From positions 363,841 through 427,840 of the forward strand of contig NZ_VKDE01000001.1 of assembly GCF_007097485.1 (NCBI RefSeq): DNA of 64,000 bases. Direction: 5' to 3'. Positions 7,720 through 16,946 of the stretch are shown piece after piece. Within the stretch, counting starts at the first letter, position 1; each line of letters opens with the position of its first letter. This DNA comes from Carboxylicivirga sp. M1479. Its GTDB lineage: Bacteria > Bacteroidota > Bacteroidia > Bacteroidales > Marinilabiliaceae. The notes beneath the pieces are model-generated. The model searched no databases. It worked only from the letters and a program-made list of their open reading frames with translations, and was not told the DNA's origin. Made by a program: the position numbers and the translations under genes.

Positions 7720-8970
7720 ATGGATAAGCAAATTAAAAAACAACCCTGGTGGAAGAAAAACTTAAGGTGGCTTATAGCGGCCTTTGTGTTCGTTTGTTGG
7801 TGCATCTACTTTATTGCTTTTGCCGATCATCGCAGCCAGGTGAAAGTTAATAGCAATCGATTAACTATATCGAAGGTAAACCAAGATATTTTTCAGGATT
7901 ACATTAGTGTAACAGCTACTGTTGAGCCCATTAAAACCATTTATTTAGATGCCATTGAAGGCGGGCGTGTTGAGTCGATTCTTTTGGAGGAGGGTAATAT
8001 GGTTCAGGCAGGTGATGCCATTGCACATTTGAGCAATACCAACCTAATATTAGAAATATCGAATAACGAAGCCAACGTGGCAAGGGCCATAAACGAACTG
8101 CGCACTGCTCGATTACAAATGGAGATGAATGCCATGGAATTGCAGAACCAGATTGTACAGTTGGAAGGTAATCTGTTTATTCAAAAACGAAAGTTTGATA
8201 ATTCGGCCACATTCTATAAAGAGGGACTGGTGTCGGAGGATGAATATTTACAGGATAAAACCAATTACGAGGCTTCATACAGGCAGATGAATTTGTTAAA
8301 AGAGAGCTTTAAACGCGATTCGGTATACAGGGGTATTCAAATAGAAACACTGGAGAATTCGGCGATGCGCATGGAGGAAAACCAGGGGATAATTCGTAAG
8401 CGATTAGATCATTTAACAATTAAAGCACCTGTAGATGGACAGTTAGCTTCATTGAATCTAGAAGAAGGTCAGGTAATTAATTACGGTACACGCGTTGGTA
8501 AAGTAAATATTCTGGATCGCTTTAAACTAAAAGCCCAAGTGGATGAGCACTATATTACACGCATTAAGCCAGGATTAAATGCCAACTGTCAGTTTTCATC
8601 CAGTACCATCGAAGCGTCGATAAAAAAAATATATGCCGAAGTGATTGATGGTAAGTTTGCTGTTGATTTAGTTTTTTCAAAGGATACCGTTCCCGATTTA
8701 CGAATAGGACAAACCAGCCACGTGAAGCTACAGTTGGGTAACTCGATGCCAGCATTGCTCTTACCCCGAGGAAGTTTTTTTCAGAGTACGGGTGGTCAGT
8801 GGGTGTTTGTACTTAATAAAGAGGGTACAGCAGCGTACAAGCGACACATTTCAATAGGTCGGCAAAATCCGAAGTATTTTGAGGTGCTTGATGGTTTGCA
8901 GGCCGGCGAAGAAGTGATAACCTCGGGCTACGAGATTTTTGGAGATAATGAAGTGGTATTACTTAAGTAG
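7720..8970 (+). CDS. HlyD/MacA-type periplasmic adaptor of an ABC exporter
   Basis: A 416-residue membrane-fusion protein that should link inner-membrane permease(s) to an outer-membrane TolC-like channel. It has a basic cytoplasmic start, one transmembrane anchor (~16-33), a first lipoyl half-motif (~70-110, GGRVESILLEEGNMVQAGD), a long alpha-helical hairpin (~115-230), a second lipoyl half (LTIKAPVDGQLASLNLEEGQVI, ~240-262) and a beta-barrel/membrane-proximal end (LQAGEEVITSG). It is the first gene of the efflux operon. No TolC homologue is in the window. Confidence 0.9.
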   Translation: MDKQIKKQPWWKKNLRWLIAAFVFVCWCIYFIAFADHRSQVKVNSNRLTISKVNQDIFQDYISVTATVEPIKTIYLDAIEGGRVESILLEEGNMVQAGDAIAHLSNTNLILEISNNEANVARAINELRTARLQMEMNAMELQNQIVQLEGNLFIQKRKFDNSATFYKEGLVSEDEYLQDKTNYEASYRQMNLLKESFKRDSVYRGIQIETLENSAMRMEENQGIIRKRLDHLTIKAPVDGQLASLNLEEGQVINYGTRVGKVNILDRFKLKAQVDEHYITRIKPGLNANCQFSSSTIEASIKKIYAEVIDGKFAVDLVFSKDTVPDLRIGQTSHVKLQLGNSMPALLLPRGSFFQSTGGQWVFVLNKEGTAAYKRHISIGRQNPKYFEVLDGLQAGEEVITSGYEIFGDNEVVLLK

Positions 8971-9023
8971 TGCCGAAAAATACCACATTATTAAAACGCG
9001 AAGTAAATATTAAACTAAACATT

Positions 9024-9036
9024 GTGCACAGTGCAC
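9024..9036. promoter_or_regulatory. 13-bp palindrome between adaptor and ATPase genes
   Basis: GTGCACAGTGCAC is a near-perfect dyad, in the 81-bp spacer before the ATPase start. It could be an operator or processing site. There is no independent support. Confidence 0.2.
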
Positions 9037-9051
9037 TAAACAAATAAACCT

Positions 9052-9753
9052 ATGTTACGAACAAACAACCTACAAAAAATTTTCAGAACAGAAGAGGTGG
9101 AAACCACGGCTTTGAACAACGTTAATATTCATGTGCAAAAAGGCGAATTTGTGGCCATTATGGGACCATCGGGATGTGGAAAATCAACCTTATTAAACAT
9201 TATTGGCTTACTGGATAATCCTAGTGATGGCGAATTATATTTTGATGGTCAGGAGATTGCTTCCTTTAAAGAGCGTCAGCGCACCAACCTACGAAAAGGA
9301 AATATTGGTTTCGTATTCCAAAGCTTTAACTTGATTGACGAGTTGAACGTGTTTGAAAACATTGAGATGCCTTTGGTGTATTTAAAAATGTCGGCCAAAG
9401 AACGTAAAGAACGTGTGCAGAAAGTGATGGAACGCATGCAGATAGCTCATCGTGCCAAGCATTTTCCACAGCAGCTTTCAGGTGGTCAGCAGCAGCGTGT
9501 GGCCTTTGCACGTGCGGTGGTAGCTAACCCTAAGCTAATCCTGGCCGATGAGCCAACTGGTAATCTTGATTCAAAAAACGGTGCCGAAGTGATGAACCTG
9601 TTACGCCAATTAAATGAAGATGGAACTACCATTGTGATGGTAACGCACTCTGCTGAACATGCCGAATATGCCCACCGTGTCATTAACCTGTTTGACGGTC
9701 ATGTGGTGACGGAGAAGATTTTAAAAGAACCAGCTATAGAAGCCATTAACTAA
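9052..9753 (+). CDS. ABC transporter ATP-binding protein (MacB/LolD type)
   Basis: A 233-residue nucleotide-binding subunit that would power the FtsX-like permeases encoded next. Walker A GPSGCGKS (38-45), Q-loop at Gln90, signature LSGGQQQ (142-148), Walker B LILADEPTG (162-170, catalytic Glu167) and H-loop His in VTHSAEHAEY are all present. The sequence is typical of the MacB/LolD/FtsE subfamily that drives mechanotransmission rather than direct transport through the membrane. It is 10 bp upstream of the first permease. It is the only ATPase for five permeases in this cluster. Confidence 0.95.
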   Translation: MLRTNNLQKIFRTEEVETTALNNVNIHVQKGEFVAIMGPSGCGKSTLLNIIGLLDNPSDGELYFDGQEIASFKERQRTNLRKGNIGFVFQSFNLIDELNVFENIEMPLVYLKMSAKERKERVQKVMERMQIAHRAKHFPQQLSGGQQQRVAFARAVVANPKLILADEPTGNLDSKNGAEVMNLLRQLNEDGTTIVMVTHSAEHAEYAHRVINLFDGHVVTEKILKEPAIEAIN

Positions 9754-9763
9754 TCGCTACTGT

Positions 9764-12082
9764 ATGGACTTTCTCAAAATAATATTGCCTCAATTTTACA
9801 CCTCAAAACGGATATCATTATTCAATTTTATTGGTTTAAGCGTATCTTTTGCAGTACTAATCATTTTGGCGCTTTACTTGTATCATGAATTTACTTTTGA
9901 CAGATACAATGAAAATTGTAATCAACTGTATTTAATTGAAGCTAAACGACCGGGTGAGGACAAAAAGAGTCCTAATTTACCCAATCCTTTAGGTGCCTTA
10001 GTCGAAGAGGAAGTTCCTGGAGTAGACAAGCATTGTACGCTTAAAAGTTGGGGAGGGATTTATGTCCGAAAGGACAAACAAACCGTTAATCACAATTTAT
10101 CTCTTTTTTCAGTTGATTCGACATTTTGCGATTTATTTACCCTAAAAATAAAACAAGGGAATGCGATATCGTTAAAAGGCAAACGCTCAATCATCCTTTC
10201 AGAAACTGCGGCCAAAAGAATATTTGGCGATAAAAACCCAATTGGTGAAGTTCTTCTTGAGAGCTATAAACTTCCTCTTACCGTCGAAGCGGTTTATGAG
10301 GATTTTCCTGCGAATCACTCTTTTTACAAAATTGATGGATTTTGTAGTTTCATTGAAGCCGATTGGGTGAATAAATGGAGCGAATGGAGTTTCTATAATT
10401 TCTTTGCCATTGATAAGAAGGCTGATATTTCATCTGTGGAGAAAAAAATAAACGAGCTAGAGCAAATAAAAGAAAGAAGTTTTGATGATGATGGAAATAT
10501 GCGCTATTCATTTCATTTAACACAGTTATCCGATGTGCATTTTGAGAGCGTACTCGGAAGTGGTAATAAAAAGATTGTGTTGGTATTGATGGCCATTTCT
10601 ATCATGCTGTTGTTAATGGCTTTTGTTAATTATCTCAATTTTTCGCTTGCTTCATTGCCACGAGAAGTCAAAGGGGTGTGTCTAAGAAAGGTTAACGGAG
10701 CATCCGGGAAAATAATTTTTTGGAACAGAATACAGGATTCAATAAAAATCACAAGTATCTCTTTTCTTTTAGGAATCGTTATTTCGTCTTCAGCATTAAA
10801 AATTAATCCTGAAGTTTATGATTATCAACTATCACTGGGAGATTCATGGTTGTTGATTTTTGTGCTTTATCTGTTATTAGTAATTATAGCAGGTGTGTTG
10901 TCAACAATCCCTACAAGCATAATGCTAAAATTGAATCCCTCAATGGTGTTAAAAGGACTTATTCCAATATCTGTAAAAAAAGGAGCAAAGCGTAATGTGT
11001 TGCCAATAATTCAATATGTTTTTGCCATTGTTTTAATTGTTGGAGTCATACTAATTAATAAGCAGATAAATTTTATAAAGCATTATGATTTAGGATTCGA
11101 AAAGGAAAATGTGGTAGTTGTTAACACCACACGCCAAATCAGAAAGCAAGAAAAAGCGTTTGCCTTAGAAGTTCTGAAAAACCCCAATGTTCTAGATTAC
11201 GCTTTTTCTCAATTTGTTCCTGGAGGTGTTGGCATGGGATGGGGTCGAGAAATAGATGGCAAATATGTGAATTACAAGGCATGGCCAATTGATGAACGCT
11301 ACCTTGATTTTATGGGGTTTGAAATGGCAGAAGGTCGTCCTTTTTCGAAAAATTTAAAGGCTGATGAAAACAATTTCATCTTTAATGAAACAGCAGTGCG
11401 TCAATTCGGTTGGGACAACACGATAGGGAAAAAGGTACCAGGCTTTAATTTTAAAGGCGAAGTGGTGGGTGTTGTAAAAGATATGAAATACGCTTCATTG
11501 TATGAGGATGTTGAACCTATGTGTTTTTGGTTAACATCTGAAAGACACAACCAATTAAGTTTGAGAATAACAGGTGATGATGTCTCGAATACAATAGACT
11601 ATATCAATAATGTCTATAAAAATTTTGAAAGTAAATACCCATTCGACTACTTCTTCTTGAATAATAAGCTCAACAAACAATATGTTCGGGCCGAGAAACA
11701 AGCAAAACTAATTTTTCTGGCCTGTGTAGTTGCCTTAATAATTGCAGTGATTGGTACTTTAGGTATGGCCTCTTTCATTTGTGAATATCGTATTAAAGAA
11801 ATTGGTGTAAGAAAAGCAAATGGAGCTTCTGCTACAGAGGTTGTAAAAATGATAAACCGTTCTTTTTTTATACAGATTTTAATTGCAATAATATTGTCAA
11901 GTCCAATTGCCTATTGGACTGCTGAAAGTTGGCTTAACATCTTTGCTTACAAAACAGAACTCAGTTGGTGGATATTTGGTCTGGCCGGGTCTATTGCTTT
12001 AATTATGGTGCTATTCACTGTTAGCTGGCAAAGCTGGATGGCGGCCAGGAGGAATCCAGTGGAGGCCTTACGGTACGAGTAG
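9764..12082 (+). CDS. MacB/FtsX-type ABC permease, copy 1 of 5
   Basis: A 772-residue inner-membrane protein built as two fused MacB_PCD-FtsX units. TM1 lies at ~19-40, a periplasmic domain to ~270, three TM helices (~270-400), TM5 (~412-430), a second periplasmic domain, and three final TM helices (~645-755). Diagnostic motifs are FDRYNENCNQLYLIE after TM1, EIGVRKANGAS in the last FtsX domain, and the C-terminus RRNPVEALRYE shared by all five copies. The DNA looks more AT-rich than the next copies, and it is the most divergent of the five by eye, so it may have a separate origin. It is probably translated with the ATPase (10-bp spacing). Confidence 0.9.
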   Translation: MDFLKIILPQFYTSKRISLFNFIGLSVSFAVLIILALYLYHEFTFDRYNENCNQLYLIEAKRPGEDKKSPNLPNPLGALVEEEVPGVDKHCTLKSWGGIYVRKDKQTVNHNLSLFSVDSTFCDLFTLKIKQGNAISLKGKRSIILSETAAKRIFGDKNPIGEVLLESYKLPLTVEAVYEDFPANHSFYKIDGFCSFIEADWVNKWSEWSFYNFFAIDKKADISSVEKKINELEQIKERSFDDDGNMRYSFHLTQLSDVHFESVLGSGNKKIVLVLMAISIMLLLMAFVNYLNFSLASLPREVKGVCLRKVNGASGKIIFWNRIQDSIKITSISFLLGIVISSSALKINPEVYDYQLSLGDSWLLIFVLYLLLVIIAGVLSTIPTSIMLKLNPSMVLKGLIPISVKKGAKRNVLPIIQYVFAIVLIVGVILINKQINFIKHYDLGFEKENVVVVNTTRQIRKQEKAFALEVLKNPNVLDYAFSQFVPGGVGMGWGREIDGKYVNYKAWPIDERYLDFMGFEMAEGRPFSKNLKADENNFIFNETAVRQFGWDNTIGKKVPGFNFKGEVVGVVKDMKYASLYEDVEPMCFWLTSERHNQLSLRITGDDVSNTIDYINNVYKNFESKYPFDYFFLNNKLNKQYVRAEKQAKLIFLACVVALIIAVIGTLGMASFICEYRIKEIGVRKANGASATEVVKMINRSFFIQILIAIILSSPIAYWTAESWLNIFAYKTELSWWIFGLAGSIALIMVLFTVSWQSWMAARRNPVEALRYE

Positions 12083-12147
12083 ATAGGTCTTCAAAAGGTT
12101 TATGCGTAGTAATTGACTATCACTTAAAATCACCAAAACTCAAAGCA

Positions 12148-14487
12148 ATGTTACAGCATTATATTTTAATAGCATGGCGAAATATTAAGCGGAAGAGAAC
12201 CCTTTCGTTTATTCAGATATTTTGTCTGGCGCTGGGTTTAGCCGCTTTTATATTGGTAGCTCGCTATGTTCAGTATGAAAAGCAATGGGATACGTTTAAC
12301 GAGAGTTACGAGCTAATATACAGGGCACAAGCCTACAAAATTGGTGACCGACCCGATGATTATACCCAAATTCCGGTGCCAGTAGCCCAATACCTGGAAG
12401 ATAACATACCCGAAATTGAAAAGGCTTTTGTTTACCGTGAGATTTGGTTTGAACACTTATCGGCTGATAAGGAAATAATTTACCGTGAGGGAATGGGGTG
12501 TTGGGTGCCATCAGATATATTTGATGTGTTCTCATTTGAACTCATTCGGGGCGATAGACGAAGTGTTTTGGATGACCCTAATTCCATTGTCATTAATGAA
12601 TCAATGGCTCAAAAATATTTCCCTAATGGAAATGCAATTGGTCAATACCTGTACGATAGCTACAAAAATCAATTAAGGGTAACGGGCGTGATGAAAGATA
12701 TGCCGGAGCAATCGCATATTCAGGCAGATTACTTCCGTTCAAGCACCAACTTGTTGAATGAGTATAAAGATGATTGGTACAATAGTTCATTTACCACCTA
12801 TGTGCTTTTAAGACCAGGAAGCTCGGCTGAATTGGTGTCGTCGAAAATACAAGATGTGATTAACATACACGATGAGAATGCCAAGCGGTTACTGTATCTA
12901 AATCCATTAAGTACTTTGCATCTGAAAGAAAATCCGCGCGACGACAGAGGCGTTATCGTTTATATGTTTTCGGTAATGGGGCTATTAACACTTTTACTTG
13001 CATGTGTCAGTTTTATGAACCTGACCACCGCTTTTTCATCCTTACGACTGGTTGAGGTTGGTGTTAGAAAGTCCATTGGTAGCAGTAGGCGTAGTATTAG
13101 GATACAGTTTATAAGTGAGGCAGTTGTTATTGCTTTTATCGCTTTTGTATTGGCTGTTTTTATAGCTGCTTTAGTTTTGCCCATTTTTAATCAGGTAGTA
13201 GATCGTAACATCGAATTAAACCTGCATACCAACTTACTATTTACCCTTTTTTTAGTGGCAGTTGTACTTTTAACCGGTATACTGGCGGGAGCTTATCCAG
13301 CCTTTATTGTTTCGGCCTATAAGCCAATTAACGTATTGCATGGAATTAAATCCACCAAGAAAAATAATCTATCTGGTCTTCAGGTTTTGGTGTATTTACA
13401 GTTTGTTATTTCAGTGGTGCTTATCACTGCCAGCTTATGGGTATATCGACAGGTAAATTTACTTTCAAATAAAGATTTAGGCTTTAATAAAGAGACTGTT
13501 TACCGCTGTAGCATGCCAAATCAAAACAGCTCTATTTCGTACGAGGCTTTAAGAAATGATTTGCTAGCCCATGCTGGCATCGAGAATATGGCTGTTTCGT
13601 TAAACTCGCCAATGCATTCAAACTGGGGCACCTTTGTGATTCCTGAAGATTGGGATCGCGAGAATGCTGTTTTTTCGCGATGGAACATGGCCTGTTCCAA
13701 TTACATTTCAACAATGGGCATGGAGATTATTAAAGGACGTAATTTCTCTGAAAATGAGAATAGCAAAACCTTTAACTGCCTTATTAATGAAACGGCGGCC
13801 AAAGCTTACGGATGGGCAAATCCAATAGGGAAGACACTGGAGATAGAAGGCAAGCACACCGTTATTGGAGTGATTAAAGACTTTAACGTGATGGATGTGC
13901 ATTCTCCTATTCCACCATTTGTTATGCTTTCTAATGAAAGGGATTTATCCATGCGCAACGACCTGCTTTTTAAAGTTCATCCAGCTTCGGCAAAGAGTGC
14001 TTTGTTGCATATGCAAAGTGTACTTGACCAGCACTTTAACGATGTACTATTTGATGTGAGCCATTACGATGACAACCTGGAACGTGTAGAGCTTAAAATA
14101 TGGACGAGTGCAAAAAAGACCATTGCTTTTTTTACCATGCTAGCTGTTTTGGTTGCTGCTTTAGGATTATTTGGCCTGGTTTATTATGCCACGCAAAAAC
14201 GCTTTAAAGAAATAGGGATTCGAAAAGTGCAAGGTGCTGGAGTATTGCAAATAATACCCATGGTAACAAAGCATTTTGTGATCATGACCCTTTTGGCCAA
14301 TGTAATTGTATTTCCAGTGACTGAAGTCATCGAAAATATTATGCCGGGCATTTATAAATATCACTTTACAATTTTCGATGCAGGATTAATACTGGTGGGC
14401 ACCATGGCAATTACCCTACTGTCGTGTGTTTATCAGGTAGTAAGAGCATCAAATTTAAACCCTGTTGAAGCTTTGCGCTACGAATAA
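12148..14487 (+). CDS. MacB/FtsX-type ABC permease, copy 2 of 5
   Basis: A 779-residue permease with the same eight-helix, two-unit layout: TM1 ~21-40, TM2-4 ~276-395, TM5 ~422-442, TM6-8 ~665-772. KEIGIRKVQGAGVLQII marks the second FtsX domain, and the protein ends NLNPVEALRYE. Unlike copies 1, 4 and 5 it lacks the SWQxW-AARR lead-in to that tail. The 65-bp gap to copy 1 has no terminator, consistent with one operon. Confidence 0.9.
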   Translation: MLQHYILIAWRNIKRKRTLSFIQIFCLALGLAAFILVARYVQYEKQWDTFNESYELIYRAQAYKIGDRPDDYTQIPVPVAQYLEDNIPEIEKAFVYREIWFEHLSADKEIIYREGMGCWVPSDIFDVFSFELIRGDRRSVLDDPNSIVINESMAQKYFPNGNAIGQYLYDSYKNQLRVTGVMKDMPEQSHIQADYFRSSTNLLNEYKDDWYNSSFTTYVLLRPGSSAELVSSKIQDVINIHDENAKRLLYLNPLSTLHLKENPRDDRGVIVYMFSVMGLLTLLLACVSFMNLTTAFSSLRLVEVGVRKSIGSSRRSIRIQFISEAVVIAFIAFVLAVFIAALVLPIFNQVVDRNIELNLHTNLLFTLFLVAVVLLTGILAGAYPAFIVSAYKPINVLHGIKSTKKNNLSGLQVLVYLQFVISVVLITASLWVYRQVNLLSNKDLGFNKETVYRCSMPNQNSSISYEALRNDLLAHAGIENMAVSLNSPMHSNWGTFVIPEDWDRENAVFSRWNMACSNYISTMGMEIIKGRNFSENENSKTFNCLINETAAKAYGWANPIGKTLEIEGKHTVIGVIKDFNVMDVHSPIPPFVMLSNERDLSMRNDLLFKVHPASAKSALLHMQSVLDQHFNDVLFDVSHYDDNLERVELKIWTSAKKTIAFFTMLAVLVAALGLFGLVYYATQKRFKEIGIRKVQGAGVLQIIPMVTKHFVIMTLLANVIVFPVTEVIENIMPGIYKYHFTIFDAGLILVGTMAITLLSCVYQVVRASNLNPVEALRYE

Positions 14488-14522
14488 GAAAAGGATCCAT
14501 CAGACAAAAAAAGAACAACACA

Positions 14523-16919
14523 ATGTACGCATTAAAACTAGCCTTTAGAAGCCTGTTTGTAAAAGGACAGCTAAGCATTATTCGCATTATTTCACTAGCG
14601 GCCGGATTGGCCTTTGGAATTTTACTCCTCAGTGAAGTGTTTTTTTACAACAGCTATGATCGTTTTTATCCCAATGCTGATCGCATTTATAATATTCAGT
14701 CGGATATTAAAATGAATGATAAGAGTGAGTTTGAACTTTACCCGCGTGTAAGTGGAGCTATTGCTCCGGGCTTAAAGGCCGAAGTGCCAGGTGTTGAGGC
14801 TGCCACGCGGCTTAATTCAATTGGTAAGCAAGTGTTTTATACACAAAGCAAAGAGCGCCATATTGCAAAAGTGGTTTTTGCCGATGCTCACTTATACGAG
14901 GTGCTGCCTCGACCCATGATAAGTGGTACGGCCGATGAGGTATTGGCCACCCCAATGGCGTGTATGGTGTCGCACATTGTGGCCAATAAAATGGGAGGTG
15001 ATGTGATAGGTCTGCAGATTGAGCTGAAGCAGTTTCCTGGTAAAGAGCTGAATATACTGGGCGTATTTGAAGCATTGCCTAATAATACCAATTTTACCTA
15101 CGACGTAATTGTTCCCATGCAATCATTGGATCAGTTTATGTGGGATGGCTCAAATAATTGGTTAGGGAATGATCGCTACTTCGCATGTGTAAAGTTAATG
15201 CCAGATGTACATCCAAATAGCCTTAATACTGCCATACGAAAGATGCAAGAAAAGCATCAGGATATTTTGCAGCTAGAGCAGGAGCAAGGTGGTGTGTTTT
15301 TAAGATATTCATTGGTGCCTCTGTTAAGCATGCAAACAGATGCAGCACGACATAAAATGATCATTTTATGCACCATTGCTTTGGCTGTTTTATTCGTATC
15401 CTTATTAAATTACATATTGCTTACGCTTAGTGCTTTGGTTAATAGAGCCAAGTTGTCGGCTATACATAAAACTTGCGGTGCGCAAAGCAATAATCTGCAG
15501 CAACTAATTTTTGCCGAAAGCTTTTTGCTGTTTTTGGCATCGGTTGGGAGTGCCTTGCTCATAATATGGAGTATTAAGCCGTTTGCCGAACAGTATTTGG
15601 GGCATTCACTTGAGGCTGCCATCAACCCATATGTGGTGTGGCCCATATTGGGTTTGTTATTACTAATGGTGGTATTAAGTAGTTACTTGCCGGGTCGCTT
15701 TTTTGCCAATATACCCGTAACGGCTGCCTTTCGTAGTTACCAACAGAAAAAAAATAAGTGGAAACTGGGATTGTTGGCTGTTCAGTTTATTGGTGTATCG
15801 TTTATTGTAACCGTAATGGTGGTCGTTACACTACAGTATAATAACATGGTCAATGCTGGTCATGGCTATCGTGCTAAGGGTATTTATTACGGCTCAACCA
15901 TAGGGATGGACGGCACTAAAGTTGGTATTGTAGTCGATCAACTGAGAACAATGCCAGAAGTAGCAATGGTGGGTTTTGGCACAGAAATGCCTATTAGTGG
16001 TGCATCAGGTAATAATGTGATGGCACCCGATAATACCCGTGAACTGTTCAATGTGGCCGATTTTTATTTTATCGATCAGAACTACATGAAGATATTGGAT
16101 ATTCCGCTAAGGCTTGGTAACGGCTTTAACTCTGCTGATGCCCATATTGGAGATGTAATGATTAGCCAAAAGGGAGCTGATAAGTTGCTTGTAAATAATG
16201 GCTGGGACGATGGTGTGCTTGGTCAGCAGTTAAGGATAAGCGAGCATGGCGAAACAACGATTCGTGGTGTATATAACGATTTTGTAATTGGGTCTATGTC
16301 ATCGCCTGATACCCGGGCATCAGTGTTTTTTTATGTGCCCGAAGATCATTTTAAACAGGCACGTATTGAAGATCCTACATTAGAATTTTTGATTGTTGTA
16401 AGGGTACATGAGCAGCAAGAAACCGGAGTATTCAGTAAAATTGAGAGGGTTTTTAATGATGCACTACCCCATAACGATGCCGTAATAAAAAGTTTGGAGA
16501 ACGAACAGATGGAGCTCTATGCAGGGGAGAAGAGTTTTAGGAACGCCATGCTAGCTGGTAATCTAATAATATTGCTTACCACTATAATTGGCCTGTTGGG
16601 TTATACCACCAATGAGGCAACTCGTCGCCGTAAAGAATTAGCAATACGCCGTATTAACGGTGCTAGTCTAACAAATATTTTACGCGTGTTTATTATTGAC
16701 TTGCAGTTGGTAGCCGTGCCGGCTATTGCAATTGGTTTGCTTGGTGCATGGATAATGCTGGAGCGTTGGATGCAAAATTTTGCATCAAAAATACCCTTGC
16801 ATTGGAGCATTTTTGTAAGCTGTAGTTTAGCCATTATAGTTTTGGTGAGCCTTATTGCAATGTTTAATTATGTGCGCATAGCCAATCGCAACCCTGTTGA
16901 AGCCTTGCGTTACGAGTAA
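14523..16919 (+). CDS. MacB/FtsX-type ABC permease, copy 3 of 5
   Basis: A 798-residue permease, the longest of the set. It has the same architecture, with the FDRFYPN-type motif after TM1 and RRRKELAIRRINGASLTNIL in the second FtsX domain (LAIRR instead of the usual IGIRK). The C-terminus is NRNPVEALRYE. Spacing to copy 2 is 35 bp and to copy 4 is 27 bp. The variant motif may mark a pseudo-symmetric partner subunit, which is inference. Confidence 0.9.
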   Translation: MYALKLAFRSLFVKGQLSIIRIISLAAGLAFGILLLSEVFFYNSYDRFYPNADRIYNIQSDIKMNDKSEFELYPRVSGAIAPGLKAEVPGVEAATRLNSIGKQVFYTQSKERHIAKVVFADAHLYEVLPRPMISGTADEVLATPMACMVSHIVANKMGGDVIGLQIELKQFPGKELNILGVFEALPNNTNFTYDVIVPMQSLDQFMWDGSNNWLGNDRYFACVKLMPDVHPNSLNTAIRKMQEKHQDILQLEQEQGGVFLRYSLVPLLSMQTDAARHKMIILCTIALAVLFVSLLNYILLTLSALVNRAKLSAIHKTCGAQSNNLQQLIFAESFLLFLASVGSALLIIWSIKPFAEQYLGHSLEAAINPYVVWPILGLLLLMVVLSSYLPGRFFANIPVTAAFRSYQQKKNKWKLGLLAVQFIGVSFIVTVMVVVTLQYNNMVNAGHGYRAKGIYYGSTIGMDGTKVGIVVDQLRTMPEVAMVGFGTEMPISGASGNNVMAPDNTRELFNVADFYFIDQNYMKILDIPLRLGNGFNSADAHIGDVMISQKGADKLLVNNGWDDGVLGQQLRISEHGETTIRGVYNDFVIGSMSSPDTRASVFFYVPEDHFKQARIEDPTLEFLIVVRVHEQQETGVFSKIERVFNDALPHNDAVIKSLENEQMELYAGEKSFRNAMLAGNLIILLTTIIGLLGYTTNEATRRRKELAIRRINGASLTNILRVFIIDLQLVAVPAIAIGLLGAWIMLERWMQNFASKIPLHWSIFVSCSLAIIVLVSLIAMFNYVRIANRNPVEALRYE

Positions 16920-16946
16920 CCTACCAAACCTAAACCCTAATTGATA